Origin: JAOUEA01 sp963821925
GTDB lineage: Bacteria; Actinomycetota; UBA4738; HRBIN12
Reading direction: 5' to 3'
Assembly (NCBI GenBank): GCA_963821925.1
Contig: CAWGFO010000001.1
Span: forward strand, 986,370-1,050,369
Length of the DNA: 64,000 nt
Within the stretch, counting starts at the first letter, position 1. Every line of letters starts with the position of its first letter. A program made the position numbers and the translations under genes. This document shows, one piece after another, positions 35,597-44,791 of this stretch. The notes beneath the pieces are model-generated. The model worked only from the letters and a program-made list of their open reading frames with translations. It made no database searches and was not told the origin of the DNA.

Positions 35597-35916
35597 CGGT
35601 CGCGGCGCTTCTTCGGGTCGGCCGCGCGGCCGATCAGCATCATGCCCACGGTGACCAGCAGCGTGAACAGCGTCACGAGCAGCACGATCCCGACCAGGAC
35701 CGTGGTCGCGTCGGGTTGGTCCGACCCGCCCTCGACGCCCTTCACGATCGCGTAGACCGTCAGGAACGTGTAGACGCCCACGGCCACGAACACGGGCAAC
35801 AGGACGAAGAACGCGACGGTGAGTCCGGCGACCCCGAACGCCACGCCCTTCGAGCCCGCGGGCTCATCCCCACGCTCGAGTTGATACGTGTCGCGAACGT
35901 CCGTGACGTCGTCCAT
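35593..35916 (-). CDS. Small two-helix membrane protein
   Basis: A 107-residue protein with a polar N-terminus (MDDVTDVRDTYQLERGDE), then hydrophobic segments AFGVAGLTVAFFVLLPVFVAVG and TVLVGIVLLVTLFTLLVTVGMML, ending in a basic tail DPKKRRDR. No family was recognised. It converges with rlmN, sharing two bases of the stop codons. The start codon is the first ATG in the hydrophobic frame; no strong ribosome site is visible. Confidence 0.6.
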   Translation of the reverse strand: MDDVTDVRDTYQLERGDEPAGSKGVAFGVAGLTVAFFVLLPVFVAVGVYTFLTVYAIVKGVEGGSDQPDATTVLVGIVLLVTLFTLLVTVGMMLIGRAADPKKRRDR

Positions 35917-35947
35917 CCCGGGCACCCTACCGCAGGGCACGCCCGCG

Positions 35948-35953
35948 TATCCT
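35948..35953 (+). promoter_or_regulatory. -10 box of a leaderless start (TATCCT)
   Basis: TATCCT eight bases before the ABC ATPase ATG at 35962. Confidence 0.4.
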
Positions 35954-35961
35954 CCCGGCCC

Positions 35962-36753
35962 ATGGAGGCGCTGCGGCTCGAGGAGGTGGAGGTCGTGGTC
36001 GCCGGCGCGTCGGTCCCGCGCCGGATCCTGGGCCCGGTCGACCTCGAGGTGGGTGTGGGCGAGCGATGGGTCCTGCTCGGCCCGAACGGCAGCGGGAAGA
36101 CCACGCTGCTGTCGGTCGCCGGCGCATGGCGGCATCCGTCGGCGGGACACGCCGTGGTGCTCGGCGAGACGCTCGGGCGCACCGATGTTCGGCGCTTGCG
36201 CGCACGGATCGGGCATGTCGGCCACACCGTCACGGAACGGCTGCGCCCCGGGCTGGTGTGCCTCGAGGCGGTGCTCACCGGCCGGGCATCGGGGCTCGAG
36301 ACCTGGTTCCAGCGGTTCACCGACGAGGACCGAGCCGAGGCTCGCGCGATGCTCGCCGAGGTCGGGTGCGCGCACGTCGCCGACCGCGCGCTCGCGACCT
36401 GCAGCCAGGGTGAGCGCGCTCGCGTACTGCTCGCCCGCGCCCGGTTCGGCCGCCGCGAGCTCCTGCTCTTCGACGAACCGGCCGCGGGTCTCGACCTGCC
36501 GGGCCGCGAGGCCCTTCTGGCCGCGATGGAGTCGACCGCTCGCGCCGATGGGACCACGACCACCCTCCTCGCGACCCATCACCTGGAGGAGCTGCCGCCG
36601 TCCACCACGCACGCGGCGCTCCTGCGAGCGGGCGCCATCGTGACGACCGGGCCCGCCGACGAGGTGCTCGTCGACGACGCCCTCTCGGCCTGCTTCGGCC
36701 TGGCGGTCTCGGTCGCGCGGCGGGCCGGCCGCTGGTCGGCCGTCGCACGGTGA
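35962..36753 (+). CDS. ABC transporter ATP-binding protein (orphan)
   Basis: A 263-residue ABC ATPase. Walker A is GPNGSGKT (about 39-46), the signature motif is degenerate (CSQGERARVLLARA, SQGE instead of SGGQ), and Walker B with catalytic Glu is LLLFDEPAAGLD; the switch His is in LATHHLEELP. This resembles YlmA-type ATPases that are encoded without a permease. No permease gene flanks it. A TATCCT box eight bases before the ATG suggests a leaderless mRNA. Its function may be regulatory rather than transport. Confidence 0.88.
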   Translation: MEALRLEEVEVVVAGASVPRRILGPVDLEVGVGERWVLLGPNGSGKTTLLSVAGAWRHPSAGHAVVLGETLGRTDVRRLRARIGHVGHTVTERLRPGLVCLEAVLTGRASGLETWFQRFTDEDRAEARAMLAEVGCAHVADRALATCSQGERARVLLARARFGRRELLLFDEPAAGLDLPGREALLAAMESTARADGTTTTLLATHHLEELPPSTTHAALLRAGAIVTTGPADEVLVDDALSACFGLAVSVARRAGRWSAVAR

Positions 36754-36815
36754 CCTTCGTCCCTTGACCCGGCCTTCCCGCCCGGGTACGACGGGCGCGT
36801 GAGGAGCCACCGACG

Positions 36816-38094
36816 ATGACGAGTCGGCTCGACGAGATCGTGTCAGCGACGCCGGCGACGCGGAACCGCTGGGTCGACTTCCTGCGGGCGGCGAGCATCG
36901 TCGCGGTGGTGCTCGGCCACTGGATGATCGGGATCATCGCCTGGGACGGCGGCATCATCCGCACGACGAGCGCGATCGGAGTCACGCCACTCCTGTGGCT
37001 CGCCACCTGGTTCCTCCAGGTGATGCCGATCTTCTTCTTCGTCGGTGGGTTCTCGAACCTCGTGGCGTTCGACGCGACGCGGCGACGTGGCGCAGTCCTC
37101 GTGGACGTTCATCCGCGGGCGGATCGACCGGCTGCTGCGCCCGTCGCTGGTGTTCCTCGGGGTCTGGGCGGTCGTGATGGTGATCCTGCACCTCACGAAC
37201 ACCGGCGCACAGGCCGGGCCCCCGCTCTGGGGCGACACCCGGCTGCTCCGCGGCGTGCTGCCGCCCGGGGCGACCGTGCCGTTCGGACCGCTGTGGTTCC
37301 TCGCGGTCTACCTCGTGGTCGTGTCGGTCAGCCCGTGGACCGTCGGCCTGCACCGTCGGTTCGGGATGTGGGTGCCGCTCGCGATGGCGCTCGGCGCGGC
37401 GGTCGTCGACGTGATCGCGTTCGGGTTCGGCCACCCGGCCCTCCGGTGGGCGAACGTCGCGTTCATCCTGCTGTTCCCGCACCAGATGGGGCACGCGTAC
37501 GCCGACGGCACCCTCGAGCGATGGCCGCGCCGCGCTTTCTGGGCGATGGTGGTCGGCGGACTGTTCGCCCTGTTCGTGCTCACGAACCCCGACGTGTTCC
37601 GATGGATCGGCGGCGACGCGCGCTTCACGTGGTTCCCCGGGATCGGGCACTACCCGAAGAGCCTGCTCGGCACCGACGTCGAGCTCGTCTCGAACGCCTA
37701 CCCGCCGACCGTGCCGTTCCTGCTCGGGGGGATCTGGTCGATCGGCGCGGTGATGCTGCTCCGTGAACGCGGGCAGGCGTGGTTGCAGCGCTCGCGTCCG
37801 TGGAAGGTCACGATCTACCTGAACAGCATCATCATGACCCTGTTCCTGTGGCACATGACCGCGTACCTGATCGCGATCCTGCTGCTGTGGCCGCTCGGGT
37901 TCGGACACGAGACCGACAGCACGGTGCGGTGGTGGCTCGAGCGATCGGTGTGGGTGCTCGTGCCGGGCGCGATCCTGGCGGGGCTCGTGGCGATCTTCGG
38001 CCGGTTCGAGCGGCCGAGACGCTCGGGATCGCGCGAGGCGCGCGATGCCACCACGCCCGCGGCTCCGACCGCCCCGGCCGCCCCGGCCCGGTAG
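36816..38094 (+). pseudogene. Membrane acyltransferase (acyltransferase_3 family), split by a one-base shift
   Basis: Two frames give a roughly 425-residue polytopic acyltransferase. The first begins MTSRLDEIVSATPATRNRWV, has the family FLRAASIVAVVLGHW (active-site His) and MPIFFFVGGFSNLVAFDAT, then loses sense near 37095. The second resumes as SSWTFIRGRIDRLLRP and runs through nine further helices to PAAPTAPAAPAR. Removing one C in gcgcag at about 37092-37096 gives RRRGESSWTFIRGR, the expected motif, so a single-base insertion is the simplest reading. Such enzymes O-acylate exported glycans. It is followed by a mannosyltransferase-like gene. Confidence 0.78.
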
Positions 38095-38100
38095 TACGCT
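38095..38100 (+). promoter_or_regulatory. -10 box of a leaderless start (TACGCT)
   Basis: TACGCT eight bases before the GTG at 38109, starting right at the end of the acyltransferase gene. Confidence 0.4.
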
Positions 38101-38108
38101 CGGGCGTC

Positions 38109-39629
38109 GTGCAGCGCAGCGTCCCTCCTCCTCGCTCGGGCGTCAGGGCGATCGCGATGTCCGTCGCGGGGTTCGTGCTGTTCGCGACGTTCGCCTCGAT
38201 GCCCGGCTCGCCCTTCCAGCCGGTCCTGCCGCGCGGCGCGCAGCCGTCGGGTCCGTTCCGGTGGCTGGCCGATCTCCTCCACCTGGACGCGCTCTCGGGG
38301 AACTGGCTGATCGCGGTCGGCGTCGCGATCTCGGCGTTCGCGGTGGTCTCGTTCCTGCTCCTGCTCCGAGAGGCGTTCCACGAGCGTGTGTCGGCCCGCA
38401 CCGTGCTCGTGCTCTCGATCGTCTACTTCGTGGCGGTCGCCACGTTGCCGCTGCTGTTCTCGCGCGACGTCTACTCGTACGCGTTCTACGGACGGATCGC
38501 GGGCGTGTATCACGCGAACCCCTACATCCGGACGCCGCTCGAGTTCTCGGGCGACGCGCTCTGGGTCTTCGTGGGCCCGAAGTGGGTCGACACGCCGGCG
38601 GTCTACGGGCCGCTCTGGACGATGACCTCGGCCGTGATCGCGAAGGTGTTCAGCAGCCCGGCGGACCAGGTGGCCGCCTACCGGGCGATCGCGGTCGCCG
38701 CCGGCCTCGCGACCCTCCTCGTGATCGCCGACACGGTCCGCCGGGCCTGGCCCGCGCGGATGGCCTTCGCGATCGTGGCCTTCGGCGCGAACCCGGTCGT
38801 GCTGTTCCACGCGGTCTCGAGCGGCCACAACGACCTGGTCGTGGCGCTCGCGGTGGCGACGGCGTTCGCGCTGCTCGTCCGCGGGCGGGAGCTGCCCGCG
38901 ATCGCGGTCCTCGCGCTGGGAGCGCTCGTGAAGGCCACCCTGCTCGTCCCGTTGATCCTCGTGGTGGTCTGGATCGTCGCGCGTCGCGCGCCCGGCGAAC
39001 GGCTGCGCGCCGGGCTGAAGGCGACCGGCGTGGCCGCGGTGATCGGCCTCGCGTTCGCCCTGCCCTACCTCCAACCCGAGGATCCCTCGCTCGGCATGCT
39101 CGAGCTCGCGAAGCACGAGGGGTGGCTCGCGCCCGCGACGCTGGCTCGCCGGGTGGTCGACATGGTCAGCTTCGGGACGCTCGGCGGGCTCGCGAAGCTC
39201 GTCTTCGCGGCGGCCCTGATCGCCGCCCTGATCGCGCTGGGGCGGATGGTCGCGCGGGAGGCCGTGGACCCCCGGCCACGCACGCCCGGCGCCGCGATCG
39301 GATGGTCGCTCGTACTGCTGATGCTGCTCGGTCCGCTCCTGTTGCCCTGGTACGTGACGTGGGCGCTCCCGCTCGTGTGGCTCCTTCCGCAGGCACCGCG
39401 CGTGGCGATCTTCGGCTCGGGCGCCGCCCTGGCGATGGCGCAGTGGACGACCGAGCCGCTCCGGTATCCCACGGCGTTCGGCGTGAACCTGTGGCTCGGG
39501 CACTGGGTCGCGACGCCCGTGATGCTCGCGCTCGTCGTGTGGGCGCTCTTCGACCTACGCGGCCGGTTCCGTGGGGGGTACGCCCTTGCGGACCAGGAGT
39601 CCGTACCCGAGCCCGCCGGCCACGAGTGA
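38109..39629 (+). CDS. Polyprenol-phosphate-dependent mannosyltransferase (MptA/B-like)
   Basis: A 506-residue GT-C-type membrane glycosyltransferase with about twelve helices. The first extracytoplasmic loop has the family signature SRDVYSYAFYGRIAGVYHAN and PYIRTP (acidic catalytic Asp), then VYGPLWT, all characteristic of MptA/MptB-like alpha-1,6-mannosyltransferases that elongate mannan in the cell envelope. SSGHNDLVVALAVATAFALL and the FALPYLQPEDP loop follow. It starts at GTG. The last 75 bases overlap the end of the convergent membrane gene, a long overlap that could hide an end-shifting error. Confidence 0.8.
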   Translation: MQRSVPPPRSGVRAIAMSVAGFVLFATFASMPGSPFQPVLPRGAQPSGPFRWLADLLHLDALSGNWLIAVGVAISAFAVVSFLLLLREAFHERVSARTVLVLSIVYFVAVATLPLLFSRDVYSYAFYGRIAGVYHANPYIRTPLEFSGDALWVFVGPKWVDTPAVYGPLWTMTSAVIAKVFSSPADQVAAYRAIAVAAGLATLLVIADTVRRAWPARMAFAIVAFGANPVVLFHAVSSGHNDLVVALAVATAFALLVRGRELPAIAVLALGALVKATLLVPLILVVVWIVARRAPGERLRAGLKATGVAAVIGLAFALPYLQPEDPSLGMLELAKHEGWLAPATLARRVVDMVSFGTLGGLAKLVFAAALIAALIALGRMVAREAVDPRPRTPGAAIGWSLVLLMLLGPLLLPWYVTWALPLVWLLPQAPRVAIFGSGAALAMAQWTTEPLRYPTAFGVNLWLGHWVATPVMLALVVWALFDLRGRFRGGYALADQESVPEPAGHE

Positions 39630-41306
39630 GATCAGGGTCGGCCCCCACGAGCCGGTGAGCGGCACGCCGAGCCGTTCCGCGAGCAGGCCGACGATCGCGA
39701 GTCCCGCCACCCCGAACCCGGGCGCCGCGGCCGCCGCGGTCACCGCGTCGCCGAACGTCCACCGCGCCCAGCCATACCCGAGCGCCCACAGGAGGACCGC
39801 CACGAGCAGGGTTGAGCCAACGATCGTCATCGGGGACGCCGCAACGAGCTCGCCGTCGCCGGGCGGGAGCGCACGCGGATCGCGGACCGTGGACACCACA
39901 TCGGACGACCACCGAACGAAGTGCGGGTCTCGATCGATCCCGCCGACCCGGTCGAACTGATCCAGCACGAACACCGCCGCGTCGCCGGCGGGGATGTCGT
40001 CGAGCAGCTGGCTCGAGAGCGCGTCGTACTCGGCGTTCCCGCGGAGCGTCGGTTCACCCGCGAAGTAGCGGGCTGGGTCGCCGACGTAGATGTAGACGTC
40101 GCCGGCACGCTCGGGCGGCACGGCCGCGCGCAGGATGTTCCCCGCCTGGGTCGCCAGGAAGATCGCGGTGTCGTCGATGTCGTTCACGATGACCACGATC
40201 GGGGTACCCGGCGGTGTCGTCGCCGCGATCCTTCCGACCTCGGTGGCCGATGCCAGGTCCTGGGGCGAGATGAAGGGCTGCTGACGCGCCCATGCACCCA
40301 GGGTCGGCCAGGCGAGCAGCAGGATCAGCGCCGCCGTCGCCGGCCAGGCGATCCACAGCGGGACGCGGGCCTCGAGGAACCCGTCGGCCCAGGCGATCCC
40401 CAGGGCGGCGAGCGCCGGCAGGGCGAACCCGAACGTGATGATGCGGTCGGGTGGGAACCATCCCGACCAGATCCCGATCGGCACCCCGACGATCGTGAGC
40501 AGCGCCCAGGCAACGAGGAACCGTCGGGTGAATCCGTGCACGCGCGGGATCCCCGCGGCCGCCAAGGGGAGCAGCGCCCAGGACGCGTACCGTCTGATGT
40601 TCTCGTTGAACCGCTCGCGGTAGGTGTTCGCGAGGAGCGACTCGAGCCCGGTTCGGCGCAGGAAGGCATCCTTCGACGTATCGACTCGGAGCTTCGCCGG
40701 CCCGACCAGCATCGAGAGGAGTCCGGCGCCCACGATCGCGCCGCCGCCGGCGGCGGCGACCGTGACGCGGCCGGCGTCTGAGGCCCAGCCCCGCTCGGGC
40801 TCGCGCAGGAACGACCAGAGCGCCGCGATCGAGAGCACGATCACGCCCACGAGGAAGAACTGTGGGTGGGCGAGACCGGCTCCGCCGAGGAGGGCGGCGG
40901 CCGCGTCGGTGCCCCGCTGGGTCCGAGCGGCGAGCGCGGTACCGGCGGCGAAGAACGGAACCGTGAACGCGAGGTTCGCTACGTAGCCGCCGCCCAGGTG
41001 GGCCGCGAACAACCCGGTCGCCAGGCCTGCGAGCAGCCAGGGGAACCGCCCGCCGGCCGTGCGCCCGCGGAGGAGCGCGACCGCGCCCACGCCGACGCTC
41101 GCCGCCAACGCGTACTGCAGCCCGGCGATCGCCGGCACGAGCGGCAGGTGAAGGGTGCCAGCCGCGGTGGCGATCGTGGCCGCGATGCCGGGCCGCTCGC
41201 CGATCACGGACAGCCCCTGGGATGCGCCGACGCGGGCCCACCACATGTAGACGGGGACGTCGGGCCCCACCCCGAAGTTCCACGAGCTGAGGATCGTGGG
41301 GGTCAC
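39555..41306 (-). CDS. Polytopic membrane protein, GT-C-like, function unknown
   Basis: A 583-residue protein (from the only in-frame GTG) with about thirteen hydrophobic segments and a large soluble loop near residues 330-480 (TPPGTPIVVIVNDIDDTAIF, VYIYVGDPARYFAG, AVFVLDQFDRVGG). An extracytoplasmic VYMWWARVGAS loop after the first helix is GT-C-like. The first hydrophobic helix appears to extend upstream of the GTG in the same open frame (LAWLAALAGVLLVVFV), but no ATG, GTG or TTG is available before an in-frame stop, so the true start is uncertain. Its neighbours are a mannosyltransferase and an anchored protein; a role in envelope glycan assembly is inferred. Confidence 0.65.
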   Translation of the reverse strand: MTPTILSSWNFGVGPDVPVYMWWARVGASQGLSVIGERPGIAATIATAAGTLHLPLVPAIAGLQYALAASVGVGAVALLRGRTAGGRFPWLLAGLATGLFAAHLGGGYVANLAFTVPFFAAGTALAARTQRGTDAAAALLGGAGLAHPQFFLVGVIVLSIAALWSFLREPERGWASDAGRVTVAAAGGGAIVGAGLLSMLVGPAKLRVDTSKDAFLRRTGLESLLANTYRERFNENIRRYASWALLPLAAAGIPRVHGFTRRFLVAWALLTIVGVPIGIWSGWFPPDRIITFGFALPALAALGIAWADGFLEARVPLWIAWPATAALILLLAWPTLGAWARQQPFISPQDLASATEVGRIAATTPPGTPIVVIVNDIDDTAIFLATQAGNILRAAVPPERAGDVYIYVGDPARYFAGEPTLRGNAEYDALSSQLLDDIPAGDAAVFVLDQFDRVGGIDRDPHFVRWSSDVVSTVRDPRALPPGDGELVAASPMTIVGSTLLVAVLLWALGYGWARWTFGDAVTAAAAAPGFGVAGLAIVGLLAERLGVPLTGSWGPTLISLVAGGLGYGLLVRKGVPPTEPAA

Positions 41307-41389
41307 GAAGACGACGAGCAGGACGCCCGCCAGCGCCGCGAGCCACGCAAGGTCGCGCCGTGCCTGTCCTCGCCCCGCGGTGTCCGTCG

Positions 41390-41995
41390 CTACCCCGTCG
41401 CCGAGAAGCTGCCCTGAGCGTTCACGCTCACCGCGTCATCCGCGCTCGACAGGTTCGTGCACAGGAACGTGCCACCCATCTGGGTGGGGAGCGCGGGGCT
41501 GATCGTGACCGTGCACTCTCCCGCGGTCGAGCTGAACGCCACCGGCGCGCCGTCGACGTTCACGGTGAACGAGAGCCTGTGCTCGGCGTCCGTCGCGATC
41601 TGGCTCGTGAACGAGGCACCTTCGAGGCCGAGCACCTGCGCTCCCGGGCCGCTCCACGAGAGCGCGAGCGTGCCGGGCGGAGGCGCCCACTCGGCCGGCG
41701 TCGCGAGGCGGCCGAACGAGACGACCGTGTTGATCCCGCCGCTCAGCGACAACGACGCCTGTCCGACCGTGACCGATCCGGCGACGGGCGTCGTCGTCGG
41801 CGACACCACGCTCGGGCCCGTCGTGACGGCAGCGCTCGCGGTGGCGGAGGGAACGGGCACCGAGAGCGTCGGGATCGCCTCGTCGGAACCTCCCCACGCC
41901 CTCCCCAGGAGGAGGCCCACGACGAGGGTGCCCGCGGCGATGAGCGCCGCCAAAGAGGCCGGGATCGTGCGCGGCGTCGCCTTGGGGTCCTGCAT
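41390..41995 (-). CDS. Membrane-anchored secreted hypothetical protein
   Basis: A 201-residue protein. Residues about 12-33 (ASLAALIAAGTLVVGLLLGRAW) form an uncleaved signal anchor; a Ser/Thr/Pro/Val linker (TLSVPVPSATASAAVTT) follows; the C-terminal 130 residues are beta-rich and contain two cysteines (ECTVTISPALP, FLCTNLSSADD) that could pair. An Ig-like or CBM-like fold is possible but not demonstrated. It is divergent from tldD over 61 bases and lies upstream of the GT-C-like membrane protein on the same strand. Confidence 0.6.
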   Translation of the reverse strand: MQDPKATPRTIPASLAALIAAGTLVVGLLLGRAWGGSDEAIPTLSVPVPSATASAAVTTGPSVVSPTTTPVAGSVTVGQASLSLSGGINTVVSFGRLATPAEWAPPPGTLALSWSGPGAQVLGLEGASFTSQIATDAEHRLSFTVNVDGAPVAFSSTAGECTVTISPALPTQMGGTFLCTNLSSADDAVSVNAQGSFSATG

Positions 41996-42043
41996 CGCTC
42001 TCGGAGGTGGACTGTACCCGACGGCGTTCGCGCGGGCTGCTGC

Positions 42044-42049
42044 TAATCT
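42044..42049 (+). promoter_or_regulatory. -10 box of a leaderless start (TAATCT)
   Basis: TAATCT seven bases before the tldD ATG at 42057. Confidence 0.45.
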
Positions 42050-42056
42050 CGCGCGC

Positions 42057-43442
42057 ATGCTCGACCGCGGACTGATCGACGAGGTGCTGCGCGCGGCGCG
42101 TCGTCGTGGCGGATCGTTCGCCGAGGTCTTCGTCGAGGAGCGGTCGTCGACCTCGATCCGCCTCGACGACGGCAAGGTCGAGGAGCTCACGACCGGCCTC
42201 GACCGCGGCGCGGGCGTTCGGGTGGCGCAGGGAACGTCCTACGGCTACGCCTACTCGAACCGGCTCGATCGCGAGTCCCTGCTGCTGGCGGCCGAGGCCG
42301 CGAGCGCCGCGCTCCGGGGCGACACCCCCGGCGGGGTCGTGGACCTGACGGAGGCCCGCGGCGCCGGCACGAACCGCGTCGAGCGGCCCGCGGGTGAGCT
42401 CCCGGCGGCCGAGAAGGTCGCGTGGCTCCGCGAACTCGACGACACGGCGCGCGCGTTCTCGCCGGAGGTCGTGCAGGTGACCGGGATGTACGGCGACTCC
42501 CTGCAGCGGCGGTTGATCGCGACGAGCGACGGCGTCTGGGTGCAGGAGGATCGGCCGCGGATCCGTCTCGTGGCGCAGGTGGTCGCCAAGCGCGGCGACA
42601 ACATCCAGACCGGGTTCCATGGGCCGGCCGCCTGCAGCGGTGTGGAGTTCCTCGCGTCGCACGGGCCCGCGGCCACGGCCGAGGTCGCCGCGAGGCGGGC
42701 GGTGACGATGCTCGACTCGATCCCGGCACCGGCGGGGGAGATGACCGTGGTGCTCGGGCCCGGGATGGGCGGCGTCCTCTTCCACGAGGCGGTGGGGCAC
42801 CCCTTGGAGGCCGACGCCGTCGACAAGGAGGCCAGCGTCTACCGCGGCCTGGTCGGCACGAAGTGCGCGAGCGAGCTGATCGACGGGGTGGACGACGCGA
42901 CGGTCGCGAACGGCTGGGGCTCGTACGACTTCGACGACGAAGCGCAGCCGTCGCAGCGCACGCAGCTGTTCGTCGACGGGGTGCTGCAGAGCTTCCTCTA
43001 CGACCGTCTGCGGGCCGAGAAAGACGGGGTCGCGTCCACGGGGAACGGCCGCCGCGAATCGTACGCGCACCCACCGGTGCCCCGCATGACGAACACCTAC
43101 ATCCTGAACGGCGGCTCCTCGCCGGCGGACGTGCTGTCGTCGACCGCGTCGGGCGTCTACGTGACCTCGCTCGGCGGTGGCCAGGTGAACCCGGCCTCGG
43201 GCGACTTCGTCTTCGGGGTGAGCGAGGGCTTCGTGATCGAGAACGGCGAGCCCACCACGCCGGTGCGCGGGGCGAACCTGATCGGACGCGCGATCGAAGT
43301 CATGAGCGCGGTCGACGCGGTCGCCGACGACTTCGACACGTGGGAGGGCGTCTGCGGCAAGGACGGCCAGGCCGCCCCGGTCGGCAGCGGCTCGCCGACG
43401 CTCCGCATCTCGAAGATCACGGTCGGAGGCACCGGTGCCTGA
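42057..43442 (+). CDS. tldD: Metalloprotease TldD
   Basis: A 461-residue TldD subunit with the HExxxH zinc motif in VLFHEAVGHPLEAD (near 245) and the third cysteine ligand in the C-terminal GVCGKDGQ region. The family blocks FAEVFVEERSSTSIRLDDGK, YGYAYSN and STGNGRRESYAHPPVPRMTN are present. TldD acts with TldE as a heterodimer that threads and cleaves unfolded peptides, and matures some RiPPs. The ATG follows a TAATCT box. It overlaps tldE by eight bases. No RiPP precursor was recognised nearby. Confidence 0.93.
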   Translation: MLDRGLIDEVLRAARRRGGSFAEVFVEERSSTSIRLDDGKVEELTTGLDRGAGVRVAQGTSYGYAYSNRLDRESLLLAAEAASAALRGDTPGGVVDLTEARGAGTNRVERPAGELPAAEKVAWLRELDDTARAFSPEVVQVTGMYGDSLQRRLIATSDGVWVQEDRPRIRLVAQVVAKRGDNIQTGFHGPAACSGVEFLASHGPAATAEVAARRAVTMLDSIPAPAGEMTVVLGPGMGGVLFHEAVGHPLEADAVDKEASVYRGLVGTKCASELIDGVDDATVANGWGSYDFDDEAQPSQRTQLFVDGVLQSFLYDRLRAEKDGVASTGNGRRESYAHPPVPRMTNTYILNGGSSPADVLSSTASGVYVTSLGGGQVNPASGDFVFGVSEGFVIENGEPTTPVRGANLIGRAIEVMSAVDAVADDFDTWEGVCGKDGQAAPVGSGSPTLRISKITVGGTGA

Positions 43443-44778
43443 GCTCGGCGAGCTGACGCGCGCGGCGGTCGAGGCCGCCCAGGGCGACGAGGCCGTCGAG
43501 GCCTTCGCCGAGGAGGGGCGCACGACCGAGGCGAGCGCGCTCCGCGGCGAGGTCGAGGGCCTCACGTTCGCGGAGCAGCGCGGCGTGGGCGTCCGGCTGA
43601 TCTCCGGCGGGCGGCTCGGCTACGCGTGGGCCGCCGATCCCTCGCTCGACGAGGTGCGCGACGCGGTCCGCCGGGCGCGCGAGAACGCCGCGCTCGCCGA
43701 GCCAGACGAGTTCAACGTGCTGCCCTCCGCCGAGCCGATCACGCCGATCCCGGAGCTGTTCCACGAAGCCAGCGCCGAGGTGCCGACCGACCGGAAGGTC
43801 GAGCTCGCGCTCGAACTGGAGCGGCTCACGATCTCGAGCGACCCGCGCGTCACGAAGATCGACCTCGCGCAGGTCGGCGACGCGGTCTCGCGCGTCGCGA
43901 TCGCCTCGACCGCCGGCGTGGACGCCGAGTACGCGCGCACCGACGCCTGGGCGGTCGTCGTCACGCTCGCGGTCGAGGGCGACGAGACGCAGACCGGGTT
44001 CTCGTACCGCATCACCCGCGCGATCGACGAGTTGGACGTCGGCGCGATCTCCGGCGAGGCCGTGGAACGCGGCGCGCGCATGCTGGGCGCGGTGAAGCCG
44101 CCGACCGCGAAGGTCCCGGTGATCCTCGACCAGTTCGCCGCGATGTCGTTCCTGGGGGTGCTCGCCGGCGCGCTCAACGCGGAGTCGGTGCTGAAGGGCC
44201 GGTCGCTCTTCGCCGCGATGGCCGGGCAGCAGGTCGGGTCCGAGCTGTTCACGCTCGTGGACGACGGCACCGTGCTCGACGGCCCCGGTGCCTCTCCGTT
44301 CGACGACGAGGGCGTGCCGAGCGGTCGCACGGAGCTCTTCACCCGCGGCACCCTGAACGGCTTCCTGCACGACACCTACACGGCCGCGCGGACCGGCGAC
44401 GGCCAGCGCTCCACCGGGAACGCGAAGCGCGCGGGCTACAAGAGCACCCCCGGCGTGGGCACGTCGAACTTCTTCCTCGACCGCGGCGAGACCCCGTACG
44501 CGGAGCTCCTGCGGATGGCCGAGGGCGGCGTGCTGATCCAGGACGTGAGCGGCGTGCACTCCGGCGCGAACCCGATCAGCGGCGAGTTCAGCGTGGGCGC
44601 GACGGGGCTCCGGATCGCGGGCGGCGCGCTCGGCGAGCCCCTGCGGGAGATGACGATCGCATCGACGCTCCCGGCGATGCTGAAGGGCATCACGGGCGTC
44701 GGCGACGACCTCCGGTTCTTCTCGAGCGTGGGCACGCCGTCGATCCTGATCGGCGAGATGACGCTCGCCGGCGTCTGA
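43435..44778 (+). CDS. pmbA: TldE/PmbA family metalloprotease subunit
   Basis: A 447-residue partner of TldD starting at GTG inside the end of tldD. It has the fold (RTTEASALRGEVEGLTFAEQ, FLHDTYTAARTGDGQRSTGN, and GVHSGANPISGEFSVGATG) but lacks the HExxxH motif, as expected for TldE/PmbA. Together they form the TldD/E protease. Overlapping genes imply equal co-translation. A GNAT acetyltransferase gene starts 13 bases after its stop and is probably in the same operon. Confidence 0.92.
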   Translation: MPELGELTRAAVEAAQGDEAVEAFAEEGRTTEASALRGEVEGLTFAEQRGVGVRLISGGRLGYAWAADPSLDEVRDAVRRARENAALAEPDEFNVLPSAEPITPIPELFHEASAEVPTDRKVELALELERLTISSDPRVTKIDLAQVGDAVSRVAIASTAGVDAEYARTDAWAVVVTLAVEGDETQTGFSYRITRAIDELDVGAISGEAVERGARMLGAVKPPTAKVPVILDQFAAMSFLGVLAGALNAESVLKGRSLFAAMAGQQVGSELFTLVDDGTVLDGPGASPFDDEGVPSGRTELFTRGTLNGFLHDTYTAARTGDGQRSTGNAKRAGYKSTPGVGTSNFFLDRGETPYAELLRMAEGGVLIQDVSGVHSGANPISGEFSVGATGLRIAGGALGEPLREMTIASTLPAMLKGITGVGDDLRFFSSVGTPSILIGEMTLAGV

Positions 44779-44791
44779 CACAGGGCTTCCG

